The notes under the pieces: model-generated | Seen by the model: the letters and a program-made list of their open reading frames with translations, nothing else | What the model was told of the DNA's origin: nothing | Database searches by the model: none | Program-made: the position numbers and the translations under genes | Shown: positions 1-7,486 of the stretch, one piece after another | How the letters are laid out: each line of letters opens with the position of its first letter | Position numbering within the stretch: the stretch's first letter is position 1 | Assembly: GCF_900115345.1 (NCBI RefSeq) | Contig: NZ_FOWC01000001.1 | Coordinates: forward strand, 1,364,001 to 1,428,000 | Origin: Amycolatopsis rubida | GTDB lineage: Bacteria; Actinomycetota; Actinomycetes; Mycobacteriales; Pseudonocardiaceae | Length of the DNA: 64,000 nt | Direction: 5' to 3'

Positions 1-285
1 CAGCTTGACCGGTTGCTGCACCGGACGGCGTAGTCAGTGGTGCGTGAGGGTTCCCCTCACGGCTTCTTGCCTGGCCGGATGGAGAGCCTCAGTGGTCGTC
101 ATGAGGTACGTGATTCTGGGCGATAGCTACCTCGATTAAACCTGCCAGTAGACAAGCAAAGAGTGAATCGAGACGGTGAGGGCGCACGTTCTCCGGGGCG
201 GTGCGGCTTCGGCCGGAGCTGAATACCTCTGGCTTTCGCCAGGCAAGCGCACCAATCCAGCACGAGAGGGGTTCCCCGGCGTTGG
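1..285. other. Left-edge region without a supported gene
   Basis: No reading frame here looks convincingly coding. The only clear structure is a perfect 7-bp hairpin at 44-60 (GTGAGGG, three-base loop, CCCTCAC) without a T-run on either side. It might end transcription of the minus-strand operon that finishes at 286, but that is inference. Confidence 0.3.
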
Positions 286-657
286 TCAGCGTTTCGCCCG
301 CCAGCCAAGGCCCAGCACGGCCTGCACAAGCTCCTGATAACTCGGCTTGACCTCTTCCAAGTACCGGTCCAAATACTGCGGCCGAGCGGTAGTAACCGGC
401 TGTGGGTCCTCCGGTGTCTCGACGAAACTCAGCCGCGAAACGTTGTGCAGTGCCATCTTCCACCACCGATTGGCGCGCTCACGGGTCTTCTCCTCCCGAT
501 CCTGCGCGGCGGCAACCGCAGCGTGCGCGTCCGCCAGCTGGCGTTCGATTTCGTCCGCTCGGGCCAGTTCCCACGCGCGCAGGCTGTCCGCCGAACCGCG
601 GGCCAAGCCGACGATTTCCTTGTACCGCATCGCGGGGCTGGTGGTTCCCTCGGTCAC
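286..657 (-). CDS. Hypothetical coiled-coil protein, last gene of FtsK-like operon
   Basis: A 123-residue soluble protein I do not recognise. It starts at a GTG whose last two bases form part of the TGA of the upstream ATPase gene (GTGA overlap), so translational coupling is likely. Residues about 20-65 are rich in Ala, Arg, Glu and Asp with long heptad-like stretches (ADEIERQLADAHAAVAAAQD), predicting a coiled coil. A Trp pair (RANRWWK) follows, and the C-terminal third is rich in Tyr, Glu and Leu and probably helical. There is no signal peptide or membrane segment. Its position as last gene of a four-gene minus-strand operon suggests it works with the FtsK-like ATPase, perhaps as an adaptor; that is inference only. 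Confidence 0.7.
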   Translation of the reverse strand: MTEGTTSPAMRYKEIVGLARGSADSLRAWELARADEIERQLADAHAAVAAAQDREEKTRERANRWWKMALHNVSRLSFVETPEDPQPVTTARPQYLDRYLEEVKPSYQELVQAVLGLGWRAKR

Positions 658-3404
658 GGCGTACCTCCCGCGGTCGGCTCGGTTTCTGGGCGCTGGAACG
701 GGATGATGACTTCCGGTGCCCCGTGCGTGGTGCGGTCGAAGAACAACGCCCGGCCCGGCCGCGGCGACCAGTGCACGACCTGACCCGCGGCGAACGGCGA
801 CAGGTCATTGCCTTGGACGTCCAGCGCGGCCCAGGTGCCGATGTCGTCCGTGCCGCCGAAGCCGAGGGTGTCCTTGAGCCGCGCGATGCTGCGCCACCAG
901 CCGATGGTGTGGACGCCGTGGGAGGGGCCGTTCTTCAGCAGCGTGCGCAGGTGGTCTAGGCCGCTCTTCAGCTGACCGGCAGCCTTGGCTTCCAAAGCGG
1001 GCAGCGCGGCGTCCACTCCGTACAGCAGCAGGATGCGCGGCGTCGTCGTGGAAAGCGATTCGACGATGGTCTCCAGCCCGGCGGACAGGTTGTCGGTCAG
1101 TGTCGCGAGATGTCCTTCGGCGACTAACCGGTCCTTGAGATCCAGGACGGCCGACGAACTCGCTTCGATCGGACAGTGGAGCAGGAACTCGACTTCGCCT
1201 TCCTTGAGCTGCTTGGAAAGCGAGCGAGCTGCGGAGTCCATAATGGACAATGCCTCCGCGGTCGCGCCGCCGAGCACGGCGACGTTCCGGCCGGGTACCC
1301 GAGGAAGTTCGACGCCGCAAGCGGCTTCGGTGACGTCGATCGACTGGCCAAGGATCGCCCGCGGCTGGGGGCTCGGCTTGAGTTCCAGATAGGCCGGGAA
1401 CTGTTCCAGCACCGGCGAATGCGCGCCGTCGAACAGGCGTGGCCGGGCGAAGCGGCCCGCGTAGAGCTCCCACAGTTTTTGCTGCAGGTTCACGAATACG
1501 TTGCGAGTGCTCGCATCCGGGACGTGCGCGAGCTGGTTGCCGTGTGCGACGCCGGAATCGTGGTTGATCACCGCATGCCACTTGGGTGCGGACACGGCCG
1601 CGTTGTTCGTCTCCGCGAGAACCCGGCGCGCCTTCGGCATCGCGATGCGCAGCGTGCACTGTTCGAAGACCGCGGGCTTGCCCCAGAACGCCTCGATGCC
1701 TGCGACGTCTTGGCTGGCCAGTACCAGGTGAATGCCCTGCGAACGTCCGCGCCGCGCGATGTCTTCGAGCAACTGCGTGGCCTGCGCGGTGACCTGGTCA
1801 CGTCCAGCGAAGAGGTACTGGAATTCGTCGATCACCGCGACGATCCGCGGCCAATGCCCGCTCGGATCCTGTTCGCGCAGGTCAGCCAGGTTGGTGACCT
1901 CGTGCTCCTTGGCCGCGGCGGAACGGCGGCGCAGTTCGTCGGCGAGGAAACGCAGCAGCGCCAACCCGAACTCGCGGTCGGTGTTGACGTTGACGCCGAC
2001 CAGTTTCGCGTGCGGCAGCCAGCTGGAGTCCTTGCGCCCGGGTGCGAGACCGGCGAACGAGACGCCTTCCTTGAAGTCCAGCAGGTACAGCGCCAGCTCG
2101 TCCGGCGTGTAGCGCGCGGCGAGGCTGCCCAGCAGCGCGTACAGGAAGTTCGTTTTCCCGGAACCGCTCGGGCCGCCGATGAGCGCGTGCGGGCTCGCGT
2201 CGCCGATTACCACTTCGACGGCTTCGCCCTCGTGGAACCCGATCGGCGCGCGCAGTTCCCGCGCGGAGCTTTCCTGGCCGATCTCGGCGGGCATCAGGTC
2301 GGCGAACGAACGCGGCCCGCCCTGGCGCGCGATCAGCGCTTCGGCGATGCGGTTCGCCGCGCGGATGACCTGCCCGGACGGCATCGGCGGATCCAGGTCC
2401 ACGACCAGGTCGCTGCCGGTCATGCTGCTGACCGCCCGCCGTTCGTCAAGCAGGCTGAGCGTTTCGATCGACGCGCTCACCGCGGTGGGCACGTCCACCA
2501 GGATCAGGCAGATCCCGGCCGCGAGCGCGCCGCTGGCCACGCGTTTGAGGTCGCGCGCGCGTTCCGCGTCGAGGGTTTCGCCGTTGCCGTACAGCACCGC
2601 GATCCGGTATGGCTCCAAGCGCTGGTTGGTGGCTTTTCGCAGTTCCCGCAACGAAGTGTGGCCCGCCTGCATGCCGGTGGCGTGGATCCGGCGGATGTGC
2701 CCGGCGAGTTCGTCGAGCAGGTCCTCCAGCCGCGTCGGGTCGTACAGCGACAGCGCGCTCGTGCGGCTGAGCGGGTAGAGGTCCGGCAGGATCGCGGTGA
2801 GCTGCCCGACGTCCCAGAGGTGGATTTTCACCGCGCCGGGCTCGAACGCCGACAGCACGCGCATCAGCAGGCCCTGCACGATGCCGTCCACCACCGGCCG
2901 CGTTTTCGGCGCGGACGTGATGGCCAGATGCGATTCGTCCAGCAACGGCACGGCGACGTCGAACGTGTGCGAGATGTCGCGGCCGGCCGAGGTGGCCGAA
3001 CCGACCCGCCACAGCGCGGGCGCGGTGACGCCGGGATTCGTGCCGACGCGGCCGAGCCATTCGCTCGGCGGCCGTCCGGCCGGGCCCGGCGCGTGCGCGG
3101 CGACGAGGTCGCGCAGTTCGCCGGGACCCGCGCTCCAGTCAGTGTAGAAGGCGGTGCGGGTGCCGCCGAGGGCGGCGAACACCTCGTGCGCCGCCGGATG
3201 CCGGGCCCACTCCGTCTGCTGCGCCGGATCGGCGTGGTCCATGCCGACCCGGACGATCTCCTGTTCCAGCGTCAGCCGCGCCACCTCGGCCTCGGCCATT
3301 TCGCGCGCGCCCGCCGCGGCCCCGAGCACGAGCCCGATCTGGTGCCGGACCCGGTCGAGGGCGGTGTGCACACGGTTGCGTTGCTCGGCTGACTTGCTGG
3401 CCAT
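654..3404 (-). CDS. FtsK/SpoIIIE-type P-loop ATPase, 916 aa
   Basis: Large ATPase of the FtsK/SpoIIIE/HerA superfamily. The N-terminal ~60 residues are helical, followed by a long region up to about residue 380 with no family I can name. A Walker A motif GGPSGSGKTN lies near residue 411, Walker B (RIVAVIDEFQYLF) near residue 525, and a downstream IHLVLASQD stretch resembles the sensor region of FtsK motors. No transmembrane segments are visible, unlike chromosomal FtsK, and no gamma DNA-reading domain is obvious. A second alpha/beta domain lies in the C-terminal 250 residues (NVAVLGG, then RILLLYGV), perhaps a degenerate second ATPase as in EssC-like proteins. The start is ATG with an AGGGA ribosome site, 7 bp after the preceding gene. 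Companion genes encode small helical proteins, reminiscent of type VII secretion, but no WXG motif is present. The ATPase assignment is firm; the cellular role is unknown. Confidence 0.85.
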   Translation of the reverse strand: MASKSAEQRNRVHTALDRVRHQIGLVLGAAAGAREMAEAEVARLTLEQEIVRVGMDHADPAQQTEWARHPAAHEVFAALGGTRTAFYTDWSAGPGELRDLVAAHAPGPAGRPPSEWLGRVGTNPGVTAPALWRVGSATSAGRDISHTFDVAVPLLDESHLAITSAPKTRPVVDGIVQGLLMRVLSAFEPGAVKIHLWDVGQLTAILPDLYPLSRTSALSLYDPTRLEDLLDELAGHIRRIHATGMQAGHTSLRELRKATNQRLEPYRIAVLYGNGETLDAERARDLKRVASGALAAGICLILVDVPTAVSASIETLSLLDERRAVSSMTGSDLVVDLDPPMPSGQVIRAANRIAEALIARQGGPRSFADLMPAEIGQESSARELRAPIGFHEGEAVEVVIGDASPHALIGGPSGSGKTNFLYALLGSLAARYTPDELALYLLDFKEGVSFAGLAPGRKDSSWLPHAKLVGVNVNTDREFGLALLRFLADELRRRSAAAKEHEVTNLADLREQDPSGHWPRIVAVIDEFQYLFAGRDQVTAQATQLLEDIARRGRSQGIHLVLASQDVAGIEAFWGKPAVFEQCTLRIAMPKARRVLAETNNAAVSAPKWHAVINHDSGVAHGNQLAHVPDASTRNVFVNLQQKLWELYAGRFARPRLFDGAHSPVLEQFPAYLELKPSPQPRAILGQSIDVTEAACGVELPRVPGRNVAVLGGATAEALSIMDSAARSLSKQLKEGEVEFLLHCPIEASSSAVLDLKDRLVAEGHLATLTDNLSAGLETIVESLSTTTPRILLLYGVDAALPALEAKAAGQLKSGLDHLRTLLKNGPSHGVHTIGWWRSIARLKDTLGFGGTDDIGTWAALDVQGNDLSPFAAGQVVHWSPRPGRALFFDRTTHGAPEVIIPFQRPETEPTAGGTP

Positions 3405-3411
3405 CTCATCC

Positions 3412-3660
3412 CTACAGGCGTGACTGGTAGCCGCCCACTGAATCGTCGGCGGCGGCTAAACGGGTGAGGAGGTGCTCGAGCGCCTCGTCGGCCTGCGCCC
3501 ATTGCCCCGGCAGCCACGGATCTGCCTTGGCTTGCGCGTCGACGAGTGCGCGCCGGGCGTCGCCGAGCAGAGTCCTCGCCCGCTCGGCGTGCGCCCGTCC
3601 GTCGCTGACCCCCGCTCGCGCGGCGGTGAGCAACTGGTGGATTTCGGCGAGCCCCGACAT
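3412..3660 (-). CDS. Small helical protein, paralogue of the upstream gene
   Basis: An 82-residue, Ala-rich, predicted all-helical protein. Its tail (VGGYQSRL) matches that of the adjacent 86-residue protein (SADSYSARL), so both end in Tyr-x-Ser/Ala-Arg-Leu. There is a single Trp pair region (DPWLPGQWAQ) and no WXG motif, signal peptide or membrane segment. It begins 5 bp after the stop of the upstream gene and ends 7 bp before the ATPase start, so the three are surely cotranscribed. Size, helicity and position next to an FtsK-type ATPase resemble ESX substrates, but without the diagnostic motifs a secretion role is conjecture. Confidence 0.75.
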   Translation of the reverse strand: MSGLAEIHQLLTAARAGVSDGRAHAERARTLLGDARRALVDAQAKADPWLPGQWAQADEALEHLLTRLAAADDSVGGYQSRL

Positions 3661-3665
3661 CGGCG

Positions 3666-3926
3666 TTAAAGCCGCGCCGAGTAGGAATCGGCCGACGAGA
3701 TGCCGGCCTGGATGGTGCTCTGCATGCCGGTGATCCCTTGCAGCGCTTCGGCGAGCAGGCCGTGCGCCTGGTTCACCTCGTGCTGGCTGCTGCCCTGGGT
3801 GGCCTGGGACAACGACAGCTGTGCTTCTTCGAGTGCCTGCGCTGCCTGCTGCAGCGCGGCGATGCTCGCGGACGCCTTCTCGTTCGCGAGCGCGATACCA
3901 GCGCGGATCTCTTCCACTCCGGCCAT
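3666..3926 (-). CDS. Small helical protein, first gene of FtsK-like operon
   Basis: An 86-residue protein starting MAGVEEIRAGIALANEKA, rich in Ala, Gln and Ser and predicted to form two long helices around a Gly-Ser-Ser turn (QGSSQHEVNQ) near residue 48. It ends in the Tyr-x-Ala-Arg-Leu tail shared with the next gene. A good ribosome site (GAGGAG, 8 bp before ATG) marks it as the operon's leading gene. No catalytic residues are seen. The hairpin-of-helices shape is similar to WXG100 proteins, but the central WXG is replaced by GSS. It could be a secreted effector or a structural subunit for the ATPase; the function is unknown. Confidence 0.8.
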   Translation of the reverse strand: MAGVEEIRAGIALANEKASASIAALQQAAQALEEAQLSLSQATQGSSQHEVNQAHGLLAEALQGITGMQSTIQAGISSADSYSARL

Positions 3927-4028
3927 GGGGGCGGGCTCCTCGGTACGTCAGGGGCTGGAACGACCACGTACAAACTTAGCGTGATCAAGTGTTTTCGGTA
4001 AGTAAGTGAGGACGGGAGAATCGACAAA

Positions 4029-4056
4029 GCCCCGGACGCGGTCGGCAGTCCGGGGC
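4029..4056 (-). terminator. Candidate terminator hairpin
   Basis: Perfect 9-bp inverted repeat (GCCCCGGAC / GTCCGGGGC) with a 10-base loop. On the minus strand it is followed by TTTGTCGA, a weak T-run. It lies between the NTF2-like gene and the start of the FtsK-like operon and would separate their transcripts. The 231 bases from 4057 to 4287 show no gene. Confidence 0.5.
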
Positions 4057-4287
4057 CAGTCGGGCGTTGGATCCACTGGTGCGCACGCGAGGCCCGAAAC
4101 CCGCGTTACGGCCTTCCGACCTGCGGGTTCGTGAGGCGTGCGCGAAGGCCAACGCCCAGGTCAAAACGGTATTCGTGACACCGGTGAACCTCTCCGGACA
4201 GCTGCGATCAAGTCTGCGGCGAAGCCTAGCGGGTAGGACCGTTCGGCCGATCCCAGCCCCTGCCGCGGTTGCCGACAGCGACGGGCT

Positions 4288-4665
4288 TCAGCGAGTGCCC
4301 GCCGGATTCGGATCGTCGCCGAGGTAAGTGCCGTAGCCCTCGACGACGAGCGGTCCGTCGAAGACCAGGACCTCGTTGACCAGCCCGCCCTTCTGGTTGC
4401 GGTAGTTGATGACCAGCGCGTCCAGTCCGGCGTAGACGCCGACGACCTCGAAGCGGAGATCGGGAATCCGGCGCAGCCCCTCGGCCCAGTACGCGCGCAG
4501 CGCCTCCTTGCCGCGGAGCACACCGTCGCCGCCGATCACCTGGACCGCGACCGGGGACCGGAAGGTCACGTTGTCGGCGAAGTGGGTCATCAGGGCGTCG
4601 AGATCGTGGGCGTTCCAGGCCTGTGCCCAGTGGGCGGCGAACTCTTGGGCTTCGCGGTGGTCCAT
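4288..4665 (-). CDS. SnoaL/NTF2-like family protein
   Basis: A 125-residue protein of the nuclear transport factor 2 / SnoaL-like fold. The N-terminal helix pattern (FAAHWAQAWNAHDLDALMTHFADNVTFRSP) is typical, followed by GxxGKEALRAYWAEGL and a curved-sheet region (FEVVGVYAGLDALVINYRNQ). Length is standard for the family, whose members are small-ligand binding proteins or enzymes such as isomerases and cyclases, as well as proteins of unknown function. There is no specific catalytic signature, so substrate cannot be stated. It is monocistronic, downstream of the tRNA-Ser terminator. Confidence 0.8.
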   Translation of the reverse strand: MDHREAQEFAAHWAQAWNAHDLDALMTHFADNVTFRSPVAVQVIGGDGVLRGKEALRAYWAEGLRRIPDLRFEVVGVYAGLDALVINYRNQKGGLVNEVLVFDGPLVVEGYGTYLGDDPNPAGTR

Positions 4666-4722
4666 GAACGAATTCTGCCAGCGGAATATCGTTGCCTGGC
4701 AAGGGATTTAACGCGAAAACAC

Positions 4723-4757
4723 CGAAGGTCCCGACCTCTGGGAAGTCGGGACCTTCG
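4723..4757 (-). terminator. Rho-independent terminator of tRNA-Ser
   Basis: Perfect 13-bp stem (arms 4723-4735 and 4745-4757, core GGTCCCGAC / GTCGGGACC) with a 9-base loop, followed on the minus strand by GTGTTTTCG. It lies 12 bp downstream of the tRNA-Ser 3' end and fits a standard intrinsic terminator. Confidence 0.85.
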
Positions 4758-4768
4758 TGGTGTGGCAG

Positions 4769-4853
4769 CGGAGGATACAGGATTCGAACCTGCGAGGGCG
4801 TGAACCCAACACGCTTTCCAAGCGTGCGCCTTAGGCCGCTCGGCCAATCCTCC
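4769..4853 (-). tRNA. tRNA-Ser (anticodon GGA)
   Basis: Acceptor stem GGAGGAT pairs with ATCCTCC and the discriminator base is G. The D-arm begins TGGCCGAGCGG and the anticodon stem-loop is CACGC-TTGGAAA-GCGTG, giving anticodon GGA (Ser, UCC/UCU codons). A long class II variable arm (TTGGGTTCACGCCCTCG region) and a T-loop GGTTCGAATCC complete it. The 3' CCA is not encoded. A terminator follows directly. Confidence 0.97.
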
Positions 4854-4916
4854 GTGGGGAAGAATACCGGATGGCTCTGCGGCCTTTCACAGGTGGTCCG
4901 ACCTGCGGGGATGGGC

Positions 4917-5666
4917 TCAGGCCGGTACGACGTCGGCGACCACGATGGTGATGTTGTCCGGGCCGCCGCCCTCATTGGCCAATGCGATGAGCCGGGGCAC
5001 GATTTCCTCCGGGGTGCCGTCGGAGAGGACGTCCAGGATGGCCGGTTCGCTGGCGCCCGCGGTGAGGCCGTCGGAGCAGAGCAGGTAGCGGTCGCCTGCT
5101 TGCGGGGTGAACTCCCAAACGTCGGGTTCGGCCGAGCCGGTGCTCAGGAGCGCCTTCATCAGCATTGAGCCGCGCGGGTGGTGGTCGGCGTCGGCGGCGC
5201 TGATGGTGCCGTCTTCGACCAGGGCTTGGGCCAGGGTGTGGTCGCGCGTGATGCGCTGCAGGTCGCCGTCGCGCAGGAGGTAGCCGCGGGAGTCGCCGAC
5301 GTGGGCCGCGGCGAAATGGGTGCCGTCGAACAGCAGTGTGGTCAGCGTGGTGCCCATGCCTTGCGTGGCGGGGGTTTCCTCGGCCACCTGGGCGAGCTGG
5401 TCAGCGATCCGGCGGACGCCGTCGGAGAGCAGGTTCGACAGGTTGTGCGCCGTGAGGTCGAGCGTGCGCAGCTCCGCGTCCAGCGAGGCCAGCACGCTGA
5501 CCGCGGTCGAGCTGGCGACTTCGCCATGCGGCTGGCCGCCGATCCCGTCGGCCACCACGAGCATCCGCCCGCTGGCGTAGACGGAGTCCTCGTTGTTGGT
5601 GCGTCGTCGCCCTTGGTCTGAGCCCGCGGAGTAGCGCAGGGTGAACCGGGTCTGCTCGGTGGCCAT
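4917..5666 (-). CDS. PP2C-family Ser/Thr protein phosphatase
   Basis: A 249-residue soluble phosphatase (start at ATG, MATEQTRFTLRYSAGSDQG; a GTG-type extension upstream is less likely). Metal-binding PPM motifs are all present: NNEDSVY near residue 30, VVADGIGGQPHGE near 42, GDSRGYLLR near 135, LLCSDGLT near 190 and GGPDNITIVVADV at the end. It should remove phosphate from Ser/Thr of proteins using two divalent metals, as PstP does. It is divergent from a methyltransferase gene whose downstream partner is a Ser/Thr kinase, so the phosphatase may counteract that kinase; this is contextual inference. No membrane segment is seen. Confidence 0.92.
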   Translation of the reverse strand: MATEQTRFTLRYSAGSDQGRRRTNNEDSVYASGRMLVVADGIGGQPHGEVASSTAVSVLASLDAELRTLDLTAHNLSNLLSDGVRRIADQLAQVAEETPATQGMGTTLTTLLFDGTHFAAAHVGDSRGYLLRDGDLQRITRDHTLAQALVEDGTISAADADHHPRGSMLMKALLSTGSAEPDVWEFTPQAGDRYLLCSDGLTAGASEPAILDVLSDGTPEEIVPRLIALANEGGGPDNITIVVADVVPA

Positions 5667-5730
5667 GCCCCCATAAAACCATTGGTTGACTGAGTTAACA
5701 AGCAAAACGATGGAAACCGCTGTCGTCGGC

Positions 5731-5736
5731 TATCGT
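5731..5736 (+). promoter_or_regulatory. Candidate -10 element for leaderless methyltransferase mRNA
   Basis: TATCGT ends 7 bp before the ATG at 5744, the spacing expected when transcription begins at or next to the start codon. No Shine-Dalgarno sequence precedes the gene, which supports a leaderless transcript. A TTGACT at 5686-5691 is too far upstream to pair with it. Confidence 0.35.
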
Positions 5737-5743
5737 GCTCGAC

Positions 5744-7486
5744 ATGGCAGACGACGCGGCGGTGAGTGCGGCCGACATCGCGCGCCTGGCGGGCGTGCGC
5801 CGGGCGGCGGTGAGCAACTGGCGGCGGCGCCATGACGATTTTCCCAAACCGGTGGGCGGCACGGCGTCCAGCCCGTTGTTTTCGCTTCCGGAGGTGCAGG
5901 CGTGGCTGCGCGGGCGCGGTCGTCCGTTCGTGCTGGCACCGATCGACGAAGCGTGGCAACGGCTGCGTGCGCTCGGCGACGATCTTGACCTCGGTGCGCG
6001 GCTGGCGGCGGTCGGTGAGTATCTCGCGGACGACGCCGAGGGACCGGACGATCCGGAGCTGCGGACGCTGATCTCCCAGCTCGCCTCGAACGAAGGCGCG
6101 GCGGAGACGTTCGAGCAGCTCTGCGACCGGTTTTTCGAAGCGCACGCCCGTCGGCTCTCCACGACGCCGAGCGCGTACGCCGACCTGATGGTGCGGCTGA
6201 CCGGCGCGAAGGGGGCCACGGTGCTCGACCCGGCGTGCGGGTTCGGGTCGCTGTTGCTGGCCGCCGCGGCGACCCGGGCGCGAGGGCAGGACGTCGACCC
6301 GGACACCGCGCGGATCGCGGGCATCCGGCTGCGGCTGCACGGCGCGGACACCGAGGTGCACGCTTCGGACGCGTTGCGCGCGGATGCTTTCGCTGACCGG
6401 CTGGCCGACGTCGTGCTGTGCGATCCGCCGTTCAACGAGCGCGGCTGGGGGCACGAGGAACTCGTCGGCGACGTGCGCTGGGAGTACGGGTTGCCGCCGC
6501 GGGGCGAGTCGGAGCTGGCGTGGGTGCAGCACTGCCTCGCGCACGTGAAACCCGGTGGCGCGGTGGCGGTGTTGATGCCGGGAGCCGCGGCCGGACGGCG
6601 GAGCGGGAAACGCATCCGGGCCAACTTGCTTCGAGCGGGTGCCTTGCGCGCGGTGTGCACGCTCGCGCCAGGCACCGATCTCTGGCTGCTCACGCGACCG
6701 GAGCCGGAGCAGCGCGCGCCGGCGACGGTGCTGATCGCCGACACCACCGCGGACGACGTCGCGCAGGTGTGGCAGGACTTCCTGGCCGATCCGGACACCG
6801 GCGAACGCATCATCGACGTGCTCGACGACGACGTCGACCTGACTCCGTCCGGCCGGCCCGGCGAGAGCGATTCGGGCGAGGCTTTCCTTGCCGCACGAAG
6901 GGTTTTCGGGCAGATCGGGATCGAGCTGCCCAAGCTGGAACCGGCGTCCGGCGAGACGGCGCACACGACCGTCGGCGAGTTGGTGAAGGCGGGCGCGCTG
7001 CGGATCACGCACGCGCCGCCGCGTAGCGCCGACGGCGACGAACCCGTGCTGACCACTGACGACGTCCTGATCGGCGGTCCGCCGACCGGGCACGCCGCGC
7101 CGGATCCGGCGGCGGTGCTCGCCCACGAGGGCGACGTGGTCGCGTCGGTCACCGGCGCGGTGATCGTCCACAGTGGAGCGCCAGTGCGGCTTGGGCCCGC
7201 GCTTTCCCGCTATCGCGTGGATCCAGAGCTGCTCGACGCGCAGTTCCTCGCCGGGTGCCTGCGCGCCGCGGACTTCCCGGTGCACAGCGCGTCGACCCGG
7301 ATCGACGCGCGCCGGCTCAAGGTGCCGCGGCATCCGCTCGAAACGCAGCGTGCTTACGGTGTCGCTTTCCGCGCGCTCGCGGACTTCGACCGGGCACTGC
7401 GGCAAACCGCGGAAATCGGCCGCGACCTGGTGCGGCTAGGCTTTGCCGCACTCGCCGAAGGACGGCTGAAGCCCGGTGGCGGGTGA
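5744..7486 (+). CDS. HTH-fused N-6 DNA methyltransferase (HsdM-like) with specificity-like tail
   Basis: A 580-residue adenine-type DNA methyltransferase. Residues ~9-60 form a MerR/HTH-like segment (ADIARLAGVRRAAVSNW...PEVQAWL). The type I M-subunit core has SAM motif I DPACGFGSLL near residue 162 and catalytic motif IV DPPF near residue 227. The C-terminal ~170 residues (from TTVGELVKAGALRI) resemble one half of a type I specificity subunit, so methylation and target recognition appear fused. No restriction subunit is nearby. The stop overlaps the start of a Ser/Thr kinase gene. A GTG nine bases upstream (5735) is an alternative start; ATG is preferred because of the -10 spacing. A second member of this architecture lies at 52573-54792. 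Confidence 0.85.
   Translation: MADDAAVSAADIARLAGVRRAAVSNWRRRHDDFPKPVGGTASSPLFSLPEVQAWLRGRGRPFVLAPIDEAWQRLRALGDDLDLGARLAAVGEYLADDAEGPDDPELRTLISQLASNEGAAETFEQLCDRFFEAHARRLSTTPSAYADLMVRLTGAKGATVLDPACGFGSLLLAAAATRARGQDVDPDTARIAGIRLRLHGADTEVHASDALRADAFADRLADVVLCDPPFNERGWGHEELVGDVRWEYGLPPRGESELAWVQHCLAHVKPGGAVAVLMPGAAAGRRSGKRIRANLLRAGALRAVCTLAPGTDLWLLTRPEPEQRAPATVLIADTTADDVAQVWQDFLADPDTGERIIDVLDDDVDLTPSGRPGESDSGEAFLAARRVFGQIGIELPKLEPASGETAHTTVGELVKAGALRITHAPPRSADGDEPVLTTDDVLIGGPPTGHAAPDPAAVLAHEGDVVASVTGAVIVHSGAPVRLGPALSRYRVDPELLDAQFLAGCLRAADFPVHSASTRIDARRLKVPRHPLETQRAYGVAFRALADFDRALRQTAEIGRDLVRLGFAALAEGRLKPGGG

Noticed and set aside
1176..3392. Long plus-strand open frame antisense to the FtsK-like ATPase
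   Set aside because: Arg/Gln/Asp-rich composition typical of antisense frames in high-GC DNA; no motifs or ribosome site.
5342..7405. 687-codon minus-strand frame antisense to the methyltransferase
   Set aside because: The opposite strand encodes clear methyltransferase motifs; this frame is low-complexity Arg/His-rich.
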